In this document: piece after piece, positions 1 through 7,905 of the stretch
Layout of the letters: every line of letters starts with the position of its first letter
Position numbering within the stretch: position 1 is the stretch's first letter
Assembly (NCBI GenBank): GCA_023231265.1
Contig: JALNVT010000007.1
Span: 1 to 28,458 of the forward strand
Source: Sphaerochaetaceae bacterium
GTDB lineage: Bacteria; Spirochaetota; Spirochaetia; Sphaerochaetales; Sphaerochaetaceae
Direction: 5' to 3'
Length of the DNA stretch: 28,458 bases
Position numbers and translations under genes: made by a program
The notes under the pieces: generated by a model
What the model saw: only the letters and a program-made list of their open reading frames with translations
Told to the model about the DNA's origin: nothing
Databases searched by the model: none

Positions 1-204
1 GAATTATCGTAAATTTATTTTTTTCAGCGACTGATTTGCGGAATATCAATGAGTATTTAAGTTTAAAAATTATTTACATATTTATATAAGTTTGAGTAAT
101 TTGTAACTATTTTATTTGTTTTTGATTGATACCTGTTTTTTTGAGAGGGGTAAAGAGGATGGAAATCTTAAGAGCAAAGGACAAAAACCCTAAGCTTTGG
201 ATAT

Positions 205-229
205 AAAAAAACCAGAAGTAAACTTCTGG
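205..229 (-). terminator. Terminator of tRNA-Phe copy 1
   Basis: On the minus strand, 6 nt past the tRNA 3' end, CCAGAAGT and ACTTCTGG form a hairpin (arms 212-219 and 222-229) followed by seven T residues. This is a typical intrinsic terminator. The same stem, with a different loop, follows tRNA copy 2. Confidence 0.85.
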
Positions 230-235
230 AATTTG

Positions 236-308
236 TGCCGCCTCCAGGAATTGAACCAGGGACACAAGGATTTTCAGTCCTTTGCTCTACCAACTGAGCT
301 AAAGCGGC
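236..308 (-). tRNA. tRNA-Phe (GAA), copy 1
   Basis: A 73-nt cloverleaf on the minus strand. The 7-bp acceptor stem is GCCGCTT with AGGCGGC (one G-U pair), followed by discriminator A. The D arm (GCTC..GAGC), the anticodon loop CTGAAAA with GAA at 275-273, and the T arm with GGTTCAATTCC are all present. CCA is not encoded, since CAA follows the discriminator. It is identical over all 73 nt to the copy at 1777-1849. No convincing promoter is visible just upstream (right) of this copy, unlike copy 2. Confidence 0.95.
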
Positions 309-517
309 AATAATGTTATCAGTAACTATCTAAAAAAAGAAAGCACTTTTTGATTACTTGGTGATATTAGCAAATATCATAATGATTGTAAATACTTACC
401 TGAAAATTTTTTCAAAAATATTGGACATCCTACATTTAAGGGAAAATTCGGCCTATAAAGGTTTTTATTTGCATGTTTTTGATCTATTTAAAAATTAAAA
501 TTTTTAAATTTCGTAGC

Positions 518-558
518 ATATTACATGAATTGACAACATGTAATATCGGTTTTATTCT
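518..558 (+). promoter_or_regulatory. Promoter with overlapping operator-like inverted repeat
   Basis: A perfect -35 box TTGACA (530-535) is followed after 17 nt by TATTCT (553-558). The -35 box lies inside the 9-nt centre of a perfect 10-bp inverted repeat, ATATTACATG (518-527) and CATGTAATAT (537-546). A dimeric regulator bound there would be expected to block RNA polymerase, so this probably is the control site of the lipoprotein gene. The binding protein is not known. Confidence 0.65.
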
Positions 559-579
559 TAATCGAGATAGGATAAAAAA

Positions 580-1692
580 ATGAAAGAAATTTGCAAAATA
601 ATTGGAACTTTTTTAATGGTACTTGCTTTGACATCATGTGCTACATCAAACATATCACAGATTGATGAATCTCCAGTAGGTACAGTGGAGAACAAAGCTT
701 CTTCTTTTGATATACAGTCAGTACCAAAAATCCCTGTAAGAAACATATTCAATGATGCTTTAGATAATGAAGAAATGTTCTCATCTGGAGATGTCAAACA
801 ATATATAAGACTGGACTCTACGATTCCTATCTATCTGTATGGAGGATGGAAAGACACAATCAATGGAAATCATCTGGCCATGAATTTTGAAAAGGGGCTG
901 CTTCATATATTCATTTCAAATGATATTCTGTCCAACAGACTTTTCATAATTGGAAAAGATTGTGAACTCATTCAGAAAGAGTGGTCAGGAACATTAGACA
1001 ACCCAATCCTCATTAATTTTAAAACCGAGAGAACCACCATAGGCAGTAATTTCAAAATAATATATGGATCACTATCTGATAACCAATTTGCTTTTGAATT
1101 AAAAATGGAAGAATCAGGAATTCTGTATGGCGGAATATTTACTTATGATGAAAAAACAGACACGTTATTAGCTGCAATAAATACCATTGATAGCGAAGGT
1201 GTGAAAAAAAGAGTTATATACACTCTTAAAAGAAATGGAGAGCCAATGTTGGCTGCCAATACTTTCAGCTGTCCAGATTGGTTAAAAGAATATAAAGGTG
1301 ATGGTAAGACAATTAAGACTGATTTCAGTGATGATGGATTTAAAATTAATTTAATAAATAAAGATGATAAGCAGATTGATATATCTTTCTATGGAAACAA
1401 TATCTCCCCAGAAAGCGATAAAATATATTCAACGGAAGATAGTCTAGAAATAGAAATGTTCAAAAATGAAATAAAAGAAAATTTCGATCTTGATTTCTTT
1501 TATATCCTAAGTGAAGATGCAGTTTTGATAGATGGGATTAAGCGGAATGAAAAAATAATATCCATTCAAATAAAAGAAAAAACAACAGGAAGAGGAGGAA
1601 TTATTCAAGGAAATTTTATCGAAAATCAGGATCCTATTTGGAGAATGTATTTAAAAAATGAAGATGGATCTTTTACCTCATTCTTCAAATAA
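580..1692 (+). CDS. Predicted lipoprotein, function unknown
   Basis: This 370-residue protein starts with a lipoprotein signal peptide: a short charged N-terminus, a hydrophobic stretch at about residues 6-17, and lipobox LTSC with the acylated cysteine at C20. It should therefore be membrane-anchored and exported. The rest is hydrophilic, rich in alternating hydrophobic/polar stretches suggesting beta structure, and has no catalytic motif or family I recognise. The ATG start is supported by AGGA (569-572) 7 nt upstream. The gene lies alone between two identical tRNA-Phe genes on the opposite strand and has its own strong promoter with an inverted repeat over the -35 box, so it seems separately regulated. 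No plus-strand terminator is evident; it runs into the convergent tRNA terminator. The coding call is firm and the function open. Confidence 0.85.
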   Translation: MKEICKIIGTFLMVLALTSCATSNISQIDESPVGTVENKASSFDIQSVPKIPVRNIFNDALDNEEMFSSGDVKQYIRLDSTIPIYLYGGWKDTINGNHLAMNFEKGLLHIFISNDILSNRLFIIGKDCELIQKEWSGTLDNPILINFKTERTTIGSNFKIIYGSLSDNQFAFELKMEESGILYGGIFTYDEKTDTLLAAINTIDSEGVKKRVIYTLKRNGEPMLAANTFSCPDWLKEYKGDGKTIKTDFSDDGFKINLINKDDKQIDISFYGNNISPESDKIYSTEDSLEIEMFKNEIKENFDLDFFYILSEDAVLIDGIKRNEKIISIQIKEKTTGRGGIIQGNFIENQDPIWRMYLKNEDGSFTSFFK

Positions 1693-1740
1693 TTGCATCT
1701 GCCTCATGAGCCTTGGATTGATGCAGTCATAAATTTATGT

Positions 1741-1770
1741 AAAAAAAAACCAGAAGTCAAATACTTCTGG
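1741..1770 (-). terminator. Terminator of tRNA-Phe copy 2
   Basis: On the minus strand CCAGAAGT and ACTTCTGG (arms 1750-1757 and 1763-1770, loop ATTTG) are followed by nine T residues. The arms equal those of the copy 1 terminator, also 6 nt past the tRNA, while loop and spacer differ. Confidence 0.85.
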
Positions 1771-1776
1771 TTATTG

Positions 1777-1849
1777 TGCCGCCTCCAGGAATTGAACCAG
1801 GGACACAAGGATTTTCAGTCCTTTGCTCTACCAACTGAGCTAAAGCGGC
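1777..1849 (-). tRNA. tRNA-Phe (GAA), copy 2
   Basis: Identical over 73 nt to the copy at 236-308, with the same complete cloverleaf and anticodon GAA (1816-1814). CCA is not encoded. It has its own terminator and a near-consensus promoter 13 nt upstream, so it is likely the better expressed copy. An open frame running across it on the plus strand (1693-1902) is not a gene. Confidence 0.95.
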
Positions 1850-1862
1850 GTCAACGTTGTTG

Positions 1863-1891
1863 TTTATACAATTTTATAAGAATAATTGCAA
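1863..1891 (-). promoter_or_regulatory. Promoter of tRNA-Phe copy 2
   Basis: On the minus strand, -35 TTGCAA (1891-1886), a 17-nt spacer and -10 TATAAA (1868-1863) stand 13 nt before the first tRNA base. This close match to the housekeeping consensus fits a stable-RNA promoter. Confidence 0.7.
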
Positions 1892-2041
1892 CCGTATTTT
1901 GAATTAAAATTCAAAAATCCTCTAAAATTTTGATTTTCCATTGAAATTCATGTAATTACGCCACTTTGAGCTCAGTTTTTTGGGCTTTTATTAAAAATCA
2001 GTTAATATATGTTAAATATAATTAATGCTTTTTATTATTAA

Positions 2042-2095
2042 TAAACCAATGTTATACCTCTTATCCTAGTTTGGTTTAAGATTCTGAGATATAAT
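2042..2095 (+). promoter_or_regulatory. Inverted repeat and -10 box upstream of first hybrid kinase
   Basis: TAAACCAA (2042-2049) and TTGGTTTA (2071-2078) form a perfect 8-bp inverted repeat with repeat units 29 bp apart. The right arm ends 11 nt before a perfect TATAAT (2090-2095). No good -35 box is present at 17 nt, so the promoter could depend on an activator bound at the repeat. Transcription from here would give an untranslated leader of about 70 nt. The rest of 1903-2170 is AT-rich with no gene seen. Confidence 0.4.
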
Positions 2096-2170
2096 TAATT
2101 TATAGATAGGATAAAATTTATATTAGAATTTGCTAACTCTTCGAGATAATAATATAGATATGGAAAAAAA

Positions 2171-4399
2171 ATGGAGTTTATAAAAAAGTTTGGAATATAT
2201 TTACTTGTAATTGCTTGTGCTGTCGTTTTATGTTTTTTTGTGCACTTTTTTTTCTTAAAAACTATGGATTATTTAGAGGATGATTTAGAGAAATCTGCAC
2301 AGGAGCAGTTGGAGACAAATGTTAATTCTGTAATAGATAACATAAACACCCTTAAAAAGTACAATGATGATGAAACTGTAAAAAAGATCATTTATGATGA
2401 GATTACATACAGCACAATCTATAGAAATGAGTACATCTGGATCAATGAAATTGTTAATTATGAAGGAGGAGAAAACTATGCCAAACGTTTTGTTCATCCT
2501 AACTTCCCAGAGACAGAAGGCGAATATCTATCTACCATTTTGACTGATACTGCTGGAAACACTCCTTATCTGACTGAACTTGAGAATATAAAGGAATACG
2601 GAGAGTTATCATTTTCCTATTACTTTAAAAATTATCTTGATGATACTGTAGAGTTGAAACATACTTACGCAAAATACTATGCTCCGTATCATTGGATAAT
2701 TGCATGTGGAATCCCTGAATCAGATCTATTTAGAACTATGAATTATATATATAGCAGATCAAGAAGTGTACTGGTTACTTTTTATTCAATAATAACACTT
2801 CTGGTTATATTTGCATGTCTATTTATATATGTACAGAAGAAAAAAACTTCTGATAAAAATAAAATGCAAGTCAATGAGGCTTCTTCTATAGCCAAAAACA
2901 GAGCAAAATCAGAATTTTTAGCTACAATATCTCATGAACTTCGAACCCCCCTTAGTACAATAATTGGTTTGAATGATTTGCTTCGAGAGAGTGCTGATGA
3001 TGAAGATACTGTTCTTGATTATTCCTATAAAATTGAACAATCCAGCATGATGTTGCTAACTCTTATAAATGATGTTCTTGATATGTCAGCAATTGAAAAC
3101 GGAAAGCTTAAAATAACAAATGATGATTTCAATGTTAAAAAATTGATATATTCTGTATCTGATATGTATTATAATCTTACGAAGAGAAAGGGTATTGAAT
3201 TCAAAGTCAATTTATCTAAGATTAAGTTCGAAGAGCTTGAAGGTGATGAGTACAGAATTCGTCAGATTATATTGAATCTTTTATCTAACGCTTATAAGTT
3301 TACTGAACGTGGACGACTGGAAATAAGTGTTAAAGAGGAAGAAATTGACTCCACACACATAAAATTGGTATTTGATGTTGAGGATACTGGCTGTGGAATG
3401 AACAGTGATACCTTAAGTAGATTATATGATCAATTTGAACAAGCTGATGCAAGCACCGTTAGAAAATATGGTGGAAGTGGATTGGGACTTTCAATAACAA
3501 AACACCTTGTTGAAATGATGGCTGGTACAATTGATGTGGAATCAGAAGTTAACAAAGGAACAAAATTTACTGTTAGCTTACCTCTTAAAATATCAGCACG
3601 ACAGGAAAATATAGAGGTCTCGTTTTTAGCCTCTAAAGCTATAATAGTAGATGATGATGAACAAACATGTGTTTATCTATCAAAGATATTTGACTCATGG
3701 AATATTAAAAATAAGAATTTTACAGATTCATCAGAAGCTCTTAGTTATATAAAAGAAAGACCAGAAGAGTACTCAATTTATGTTCTTGATTTCTTGATGC
3801 CAAAGATAAATGGAATTGATCTTGCCAGAGAAATAAAAAAGATAAACAAAAAGGCTGTAATCATCATTGTATCGGGTTATGATATTGAAGAGATCAAAGC
3901 AAAAGAGAATAAATGTATTTCTTCCTTTATTCAAAAACCAATATTTAAATCTGAACTTTACAATCATATAATCAATAGCGTCCCTGAAGATACAAGAAAA
4001 GAAAAGAAACTTACTGATAAAAACTTCAGAGATAAAAAGATTTTATGCGTAGAAGATGTGAAAATAAATCAGATGATCATAACAAAACTGCTGGAGAAGG
4101 TTGGAATTATAGTTTATCAAGCTGGAAATGGCATTGAAGCATTAGACTTCATGAAAAATAATGAAGAAAAAGATAACATCGATCTTATATTGATGGATAT
4201 TCGTATGCCAAAAATGGATGGGCTAACTGCAACAAGCAAGATAAGAGAATTCAATAAAAAAGTTCCAATAATTGCATTGAGTGCAAATGCTTTTGAAGAG
4301 GACATAAATAAAAGCTTGGCAGCAGGTATGAACAATCATATTTCAAAACCAATAGATAAAGAAAAACTAGGAAAGCTATTAGAAGAATATCTTGATTAA
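2171..4399 (+). CDS. Membrane hybrid sensor histidine kinase, Cache-like sensor, two receivers
   Basis: This 742-residue protein has TM1 at about residues 8-30, an extracytoplasmic Cache-like sensor (about 31-195, with the stretch WINEIVNYEGG), and TM2 at about 198-221. A HisKA domain has the H-box SHELRTP with phospho-acceptor H255. The HATPase domain has N-box NLLSNAYKF, G1 DTGCGM and G2 KYGGSGLGLS. REC1 has acidic pocket D494-D496, phospho-acceptor D540 and K589. REC2 has D676 in LMDIRMPKMDG and a later SKP lysine. All catalytic residues look intact, so it should sense a small extracytoplasmic ligand and pass phosphate to its receivers. It lies 182 bp before a paralogue of the same design. 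No DNA-binding response regulator is nearby, so output is in trans. The start lacks a strong Shine-Dalgarno sequence. Confidence 0.92.
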   Translation: MEFIKKFGIYLLVIACAVVLCFFVHFFFLKTMDYLEDDLEKSAQEQLETNVNSVIDNINTLKKYNDDETVKKIIYDEITYSTIYRNEYIWINEIVNYEGGENYAKRFVHPNFPETEGEYLSTILTDTAGNTPYLTELENIKEYGELSFSYYFKNYLDDTVELKHTYAKYYAPYHWIIACGIPESDLFRTMNYIYSRSRSVLVTFYSIITLLVIFACLFIYVQKKKTSDKNKMQVNEASSIAKNRAKSEFLATISHELRTPLSTIIGLNDLLRESADDEDTVLDYSYKIEQSSMMLLTLINDVLDMSAIENGKLKITNDDFNVKKLIYSVSDMYYNLTKRKGIEFKVNLSKIKFEELEGDEYRIRQIILNLLSNAYKFTERGRLEISVKEEEIDSTHIKLVFDVEDTGCGMNSDTLSRLYDQFEQADASTVRKYGGSGLGLSITKHLVEMMAGTIDVESEVNKGTKFTVSLPLKISARQENIEVSFLASKAIIVDDDEQTCVYLSKIFDSWNIKNKNFTDSSEALSYIKERPEEYSIYVLDFLMPKINGIDLAREIKKINKKAVIIIVSGYDIEEIKAKENKCISSFIQKPIFKSELYNHIINSVPEDTRKEKKLTDKNFRDKKILCVEDVKINQMIITKLLEKVGIIVYQAGNGIEALDFMKNNEEKDNIDLILMDIRMPKMDGLTATSKIREFNKKVPIIALSANAFEEDINKSLAAGMNNHISKPIDKEKLGKLLEEYLD

Positions 4400-4581
4400 A
4401 TTATTTCATCAGAATGATAAAACCCTTTCTAATTCTCTCAATATAAATTTATAGTATTTTTTTGTATTAAAGAAACTTGTGGTAATGAGCTTTGTTTTAT
4501 AGTAGAATACCTAATAATATTGTTGATTACGAAAATGTAAATTTATTGCGGCATTAGAAAAAAATATTAAAAGTTGGCCAT

Positions 4582-6825
4582 ATGAACTATCTAAAAAAGA
4601 ATTTAATCTACTTCATAATAATTATTTTTAGCATATTGGTGAGCATCATTGCAAAAGAATTCAGTGAAATCAGTGTCGAAAACATGAAAGTTCAGATACT
4701 GAATGAAAATGAAAAAAGGAATGAGTTCACCATAAAGTTTTTGATCAATGAAATTGATGAGCTCAGAAAACATAATGATGATGGAACTGTAAAGACAATT
4801 ATATACAATCAACTCAATAATGGCGATATCGTAGACAATAGATACATATGGATAGACGAAGTTGTTGATTATAATGGTGGGGATAATTTTGCTAAGGTTT
4901 TTGTTCATCAAAATCTAAAGCAAATAGAAAACACCTATAGATCAACTAGTTTCGAAGATAAATATGGAAATCGTCCTCTTGAAATGGCACTTGAAGGTGT
5001 CAAAGAAAATGGAAGTATCTCTTATAGTTATTATTTTCCTACATATGATGATAAAAAAATTGAATTCAAATATTCCTATGTTGAACTTTATCAAGATTAT
5101 AATTGGATGATTGGATGTGGAATACCTGAATCAGATTTATTCAATGACATAGATGCTGCAGCAAAGGTTCAAAGCAGAATCATAATAGCTTTATCTTTGT
5201 TGATTGTTTCAGTTGCAGTATTGATGTGTATTAGAATTTATGACAGAAAGAAAAAAGATGAAGAAGCAAAAAAACTTAAATATGAAAAAATATCTGCCGA
5301 TGCAAAAAGTGAAGCAAAAACAGAATTTCTTTCAACAATATCCCATGAGCTTCGAACTCCACTAAATGCCATAATGGGATTAAATGACCTTCTTGCACAG
5401 AGCATAGGAAACGAAACACAGGTCAAAGATTATTCAAATAAAATAGCAGAATCCAGTCAGATGCTTCTATCTCTTATAAATGATGTACTTGATATGTCAG
5501 CTATTGAAAAAGGGAAAATTAAAATTGCTCAGGATAGATTCAATATCAAAACATTGGTTCATGGTGTGACTGATATATATTATAATCTTGCTGTGAAAAA
5601 AGATTTAGATTTTGAAGTTGTGGCCGATGATTTGCCACATGAAATGTTGATAGGTGATAGCTATCGCATAAGGCAGATGATTTTGAATCTCCTTTCAAAT
5701 GCCCTTAAATTTACAGATAAAGGCAAGTTGGTTCTGTCTGTAAAAGAAGAGAAAATCAGAGATTACAAACTGCTTCTGCATATAACTGTGGAGGATACAG
5801 GATGTGGCATAAAGCCTGATGCCCTTCATAGATTATTTGAACAATTTGAACAGGAAGATGCAAGTGTTGTTAGAAAATACGGAGGATCTGGTTTGGGTCT
5901 GTCCATCACCAAGCATCTTACAGAATGCATGAATGGTTCAATTCATGTTGAGTCTGATTATGGAAAAGGTTCTTCATTTACAATCACAATTCCTCTGACC
6001 ATTGGAGTTGATGATTTCAAAACAGTTGATCAATCTAAAATTGGACAAAAAGTTCTTATAATTGGAAATAATAACAAGCACAATCAAATATTTAAAGACA
6101 TTCTAAGTGGTTGGAATGTTCAATATGCAGAAACGAAAGTCACACTATCTTCTTTAGATAAATTTGAGGAAGGTCTAGTCAATTTCAAATCTTTCATAAT
6201 AGATGAAAAATTGATTCCCAATCTTGATGGAATTGAATTATCGAAGAGAATAAGAAAAATCAAACCAACTTCCATTATAATTATGATGACAGGACACAAT
6301 GTCATTGAAATTAGAAAAAATAATGAATTGGATATGAACTATTTAATTCAGCGACCTATAATCAAAAAAGACCTATATACCAAACTTACAAAAAGTTTCT
6401 GTGAGCAGAACGATGGAAGCAAAATTAAAATGGTAAGCAGTATAAAAGGGAAGAGAGTTCTGCTTGTTGATGACAATAAAATCAATTTGTTGGTGGCCTC
6501 CAATTTACTTAAGAGTTTTGGACTGCATGTGACTGTAGCTCAAGATGGACAGAATGCTGTAAATCTTGTTAAGTCTTCAGATTTGTTTGATATCATTTTA
6601 ATGGACGTCAGAATGCCAATAATGGATGGTCTCTCTGCAACAAAAAGAATCAGAGAATTCAATACGGACTTACCAATTATTGCTTTGAGTGCTAATGCTT
6701 TTGCAGCTGATATTAAAAAAAGTAAGGAAGCAGGAATGAACTATCACATATCAAAACCAATTGATAAAGATAATTTACTCTCTATCCTATATAAATTTAT
6801 AGGCGATGATTCAAGTATAATCTGA
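4582..6825 (+). CDS. Membrane hybrid sensor histidine kinase, paralogue with degenerate first receiver
   Basis: This 747-residue protein has the same architecture as the preceding kinase: TM1 at about 8-24, a Cache-like sensor (WIDEVVDYNGG), TM2 at about 196-217, HisKA with SHELRTP and H255, and HATPase with NLLSNALKF, DTGCGI and KYGGSGLGLS. Its second receiver is complete (VDDNK near the start, D675 in LMDVRMPIMDG, SKP lysine). The first receiver keeps D541 but the acidic pocket is Gly-Asn-Asn-Asn (495-498) and the conserved lysine is R591, so it probably cannot bind magnesium or be phosphorylated normally. This points to a tandem duplication followed by divergence. No clear Shine-Dalgarno sequence precedes the ATG, and I could not settle on a promoter; 4400-4581 shows no terminator, so read-through from the first kinase is possible. 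Confidence 0.92.
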   Translation: MNYLKKNLIYFIIIIFSILVSIIAKEFSEISVENMKVQILNENEKRNEFTIKFLINEIDELRKHNDDGTVKTIIYNQLNNGDIVDNRYIWIDEVVDYNGGDNFAKVFVHQNLKQIENTYRSTSFEDKYGNRPLEMALEGVKENGSISYSYYFPTYDDKKIEFKYSYVELYQDYNWMIGCGIPESDLFNDIDAAAKVQSRIIIALSLLIVSVAVLMCIRIYDRKKKDEEAKKLKYEKISADAKSEAKTEFLSTISHELRTPLNAIMGLNDLLAQSIGNETQVKDYSNKIAESSQMLLSLINDVLDMSAIEKGKIKIAQDRFNIKTLVHGVTDIYYNLAVKKDLDFEVVADDLPHEMLIGDSYRIRQMILNLLSNALKFTDKGKLVLSVKEEKIRDYKLLLHITVEDTGCGIKPDALHRLFEQFEQEDASVVRKYGGSGLGLSITKHLTECMNGSIHVESDYGKGSSFTITIPLTIGVDDFKTVDQSKIGQKVLIIGNNNKHNQIFKDILSGWNVQYAETKVTLSSLDKFEEGLVNFKSFIIDEKLIPNLDGIELSKRIRKIKPTSIIIMMTGHNVIEIRKNNELDMNYLIQRPIIKKDLYTKLTKSFCEQNDGSKIKMVSSIKGKRVLLVDDNKINLLVASNLLKSFGLHVTVAQDGQNAVNLVKSSDLFDIILMDVRMPIMDGLSATKRIREFNTDLPIIALSANAFAADIKKSKEAGMNYHISKPIDKDNLLSILYKFIGDDSSII

Positions 6826-6834
6826 TAATTTTTA

Positions 6835-6863
6835 TTGATAAGCCTAACGTATCGTGATACTAT
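6835..6863 (+). promoter_or_regulatory. Promoter of dprA-like gene (leaderless configuration)
   Basis: TTGATA (6835-6840), a 17-nt spacer and TACTAT (6858-6863). The ATG at 6872 is only 8 nt past the -10 box, where transcription normally starts, so the mRNA would have almost no leader. This also argues against the upstream GTG at 6854, which lies before the -10 box. Confidence 0.55.
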
Positions 6864-6871
6864 TTTTTTAT

Positions 6872-7828
6872 ATGAATAACGAACGACTTAACCAAGCCAT
6901 TAATTATGAAACTCTGCTACTTGCAAGTAATTATAACAATGCATTGGTAGATAAAATATACAATGACAATAAAAACGATTTAGTTGCACCACTTCTCACA
7001 AACTTTTCAAAATTTGCAGAATTTCTTGATATCAATTCAGAGAATCTCTGTAAATTCTATTTCAAGGTGAGAGACAAATTTTCAATGTTACCCAAAAAAA
7101 GTAATATTATTTGCACTGATGATGATACCTGGCCCAAGAGAATAGATGAATTTCCATACTGTCCAAAGTTCCTTTATTACATGGGAGATATAGATTTATT
7201 GGATAAAAAGATAGTCAGTATAGTCGGAACAAAGGCTCCAAGCGATGAAGATAAGACTCTTGTTACTAAAACTGTTGAAGCACTGATTAAAAAAGGAATT
7301 GTTGTATCAACAGGGCTATCTTTAGGAATTGGTGGTCAAGCTAGTGCTGAAAGTGTGAAACACTTTGCACCAACAATTGCTGTTATTGGTACAGGACTCA
7401 ATCAGTATTATCCTACAGATCATAAAAAACTGCAGACTTTTATAGCTACGGAAGGAGGCCTTGTAATAACAATGGTATCACCTGCATCGCCGTCTCAAAA
7501 TTTCAAATTTAATTTTTTACTTAGAAACAGACTGTTATCTGCACTATCAAATGCAATATTAATTATTGATGAACGTGATAATGGTGGGGCAATAAAAATG
7601 ACTGAAGTTGCTCTTGAAAACAAACGTGATGTTTATTTTTACTCATCTTTGCTCAAAAGAGAAGATCTTAAATGGCCAAAAGAATTTAATAAAATAGAAG
7701 GTGTGCATGTTGTAAGGTATCCTGGAAATCTAGCAAATAAGGTAATTGGTTATGTTCCTAAAAGGAAAGATAGAAGTAAAACACTCAAACCAAGTGGTAC
7801 GAAAGATGTACAATTATCACTTTTTTAA
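6872..7828 (+). CDS. dprA: Divergent DprA/Smf-like DNA-processing protein
   Basis: This 318-residue protein has an N-terminal helical part of about 85 residues, then the Rossmann-like fold of the DprA/Smf family. Recognisable motifs in order are IVGTKAPS, VVSTGLSLGIG, TIAVIGTGLNQYYP and FNFLLRNRLLSALSNAILIID. DprA family members bind incoming single-stranded DNA and load RecA during natural transformation, and are widespread even where competence is unknown. Several family signatures are altered: VGxR is VGTK, the GID of the glycine-rich loop is GIG, and FPxRNR is FLLRNR. Family membership is clear but activity is uncertain. There is no Shine-Dalgarno sequence. I chose ATG 6872 over GTG 6854 because of the -10 box between them. 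It lies 46 bp after the second kinase but has its own promoter. Confidence 0.8.
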   Translation: MNNERLNQAINYETLLLASNYNNALVDKIYNDNKNDLVAPLLTNFSKFAEFLDINSENLCKFYFKVRDKFSMLPKKSNIICTDDDTWPKRIDEFPYCPKFLYYMGDIDLLDKKIVSIVGTKAPSDEDKTLVTKTVEALIKKGIVVSTGLSLGIGGQASAESVKHFAPTIAVIGTGLNQYYPTDHKKLQTFIATEGGLVITMVSPASPSQNFKFNFLLRNRLLSALSNAILIIDERDNGGAIKMTEVALENKRDVYFYSSLLKREDLKWPKEFNKIEGVHVVRYPGNLANKVIGYVPKRKDRSKTLKPSGTKDVQLSLF

Positions 7829-7869
7829 AAAATTACATACATTTTTAGTTACCAATTTAGTTTAAAATC

Positions 7870-7898
7870 TTGACTTAAAATATATCAGAGCGTACTAT
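7870..7898 (+). promoter_or_regulatory. Promoter of alaS (leaderless configuration)
   Basis: TTGACT (7870-7875), a 17-nt spacer and TACTAT (7893-7898). The ATG of alaS begins 7 nt after the -10 box, so the expected transcription start coincides with the start codon. No Shine-Dalgarno sequence is present. Confidence 0.65.
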
Positions 7899-7905
7899 CA
7901 AAATT

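Larger units (their letters stand above)
1741..1849 (-). repeat. Direct repeat: tRNA-Phe plus terminator (second copy)
   Basis: This block repeats 205-308 in the same orientation. 233-308 and 1774-1849 are identical. The terminator stems are identical, while their loops and the 6-nt linkers differ. The repeats flank the lipoprotein gene. Sequence upstream of the two tRNAs is not shared. Confidence 0.85.

Noticed and set aside
159..206. Fifteen-codon open frame (MEILRAKDKNPKLWI) after an AG-rich Shine-Dalgarno-like stretch
   Set aside because: It is very short, runs into the A tract of the convergent tRNA terminator, and has no recognisable product. Ribosome profiling would be needed to support it.
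1693..1902. Open frame across tRNA-Phe copy 2 on the opposite strand
   Set aside because: It lies entirely over the tRNA gene, its terminator and its promoter, and directly follows the lipoprotein stop. It is chance coding.
566..2116. Identical 12-mer GATAGGATAAAA at 566-577 and 2105-2116
   Set aside because: In the first place it simply contains the Shine-Dalgarno sequence. In the second it lies in a leader with no start codon after it. Two copies in AT-rich DNA are not enough to call a motif.
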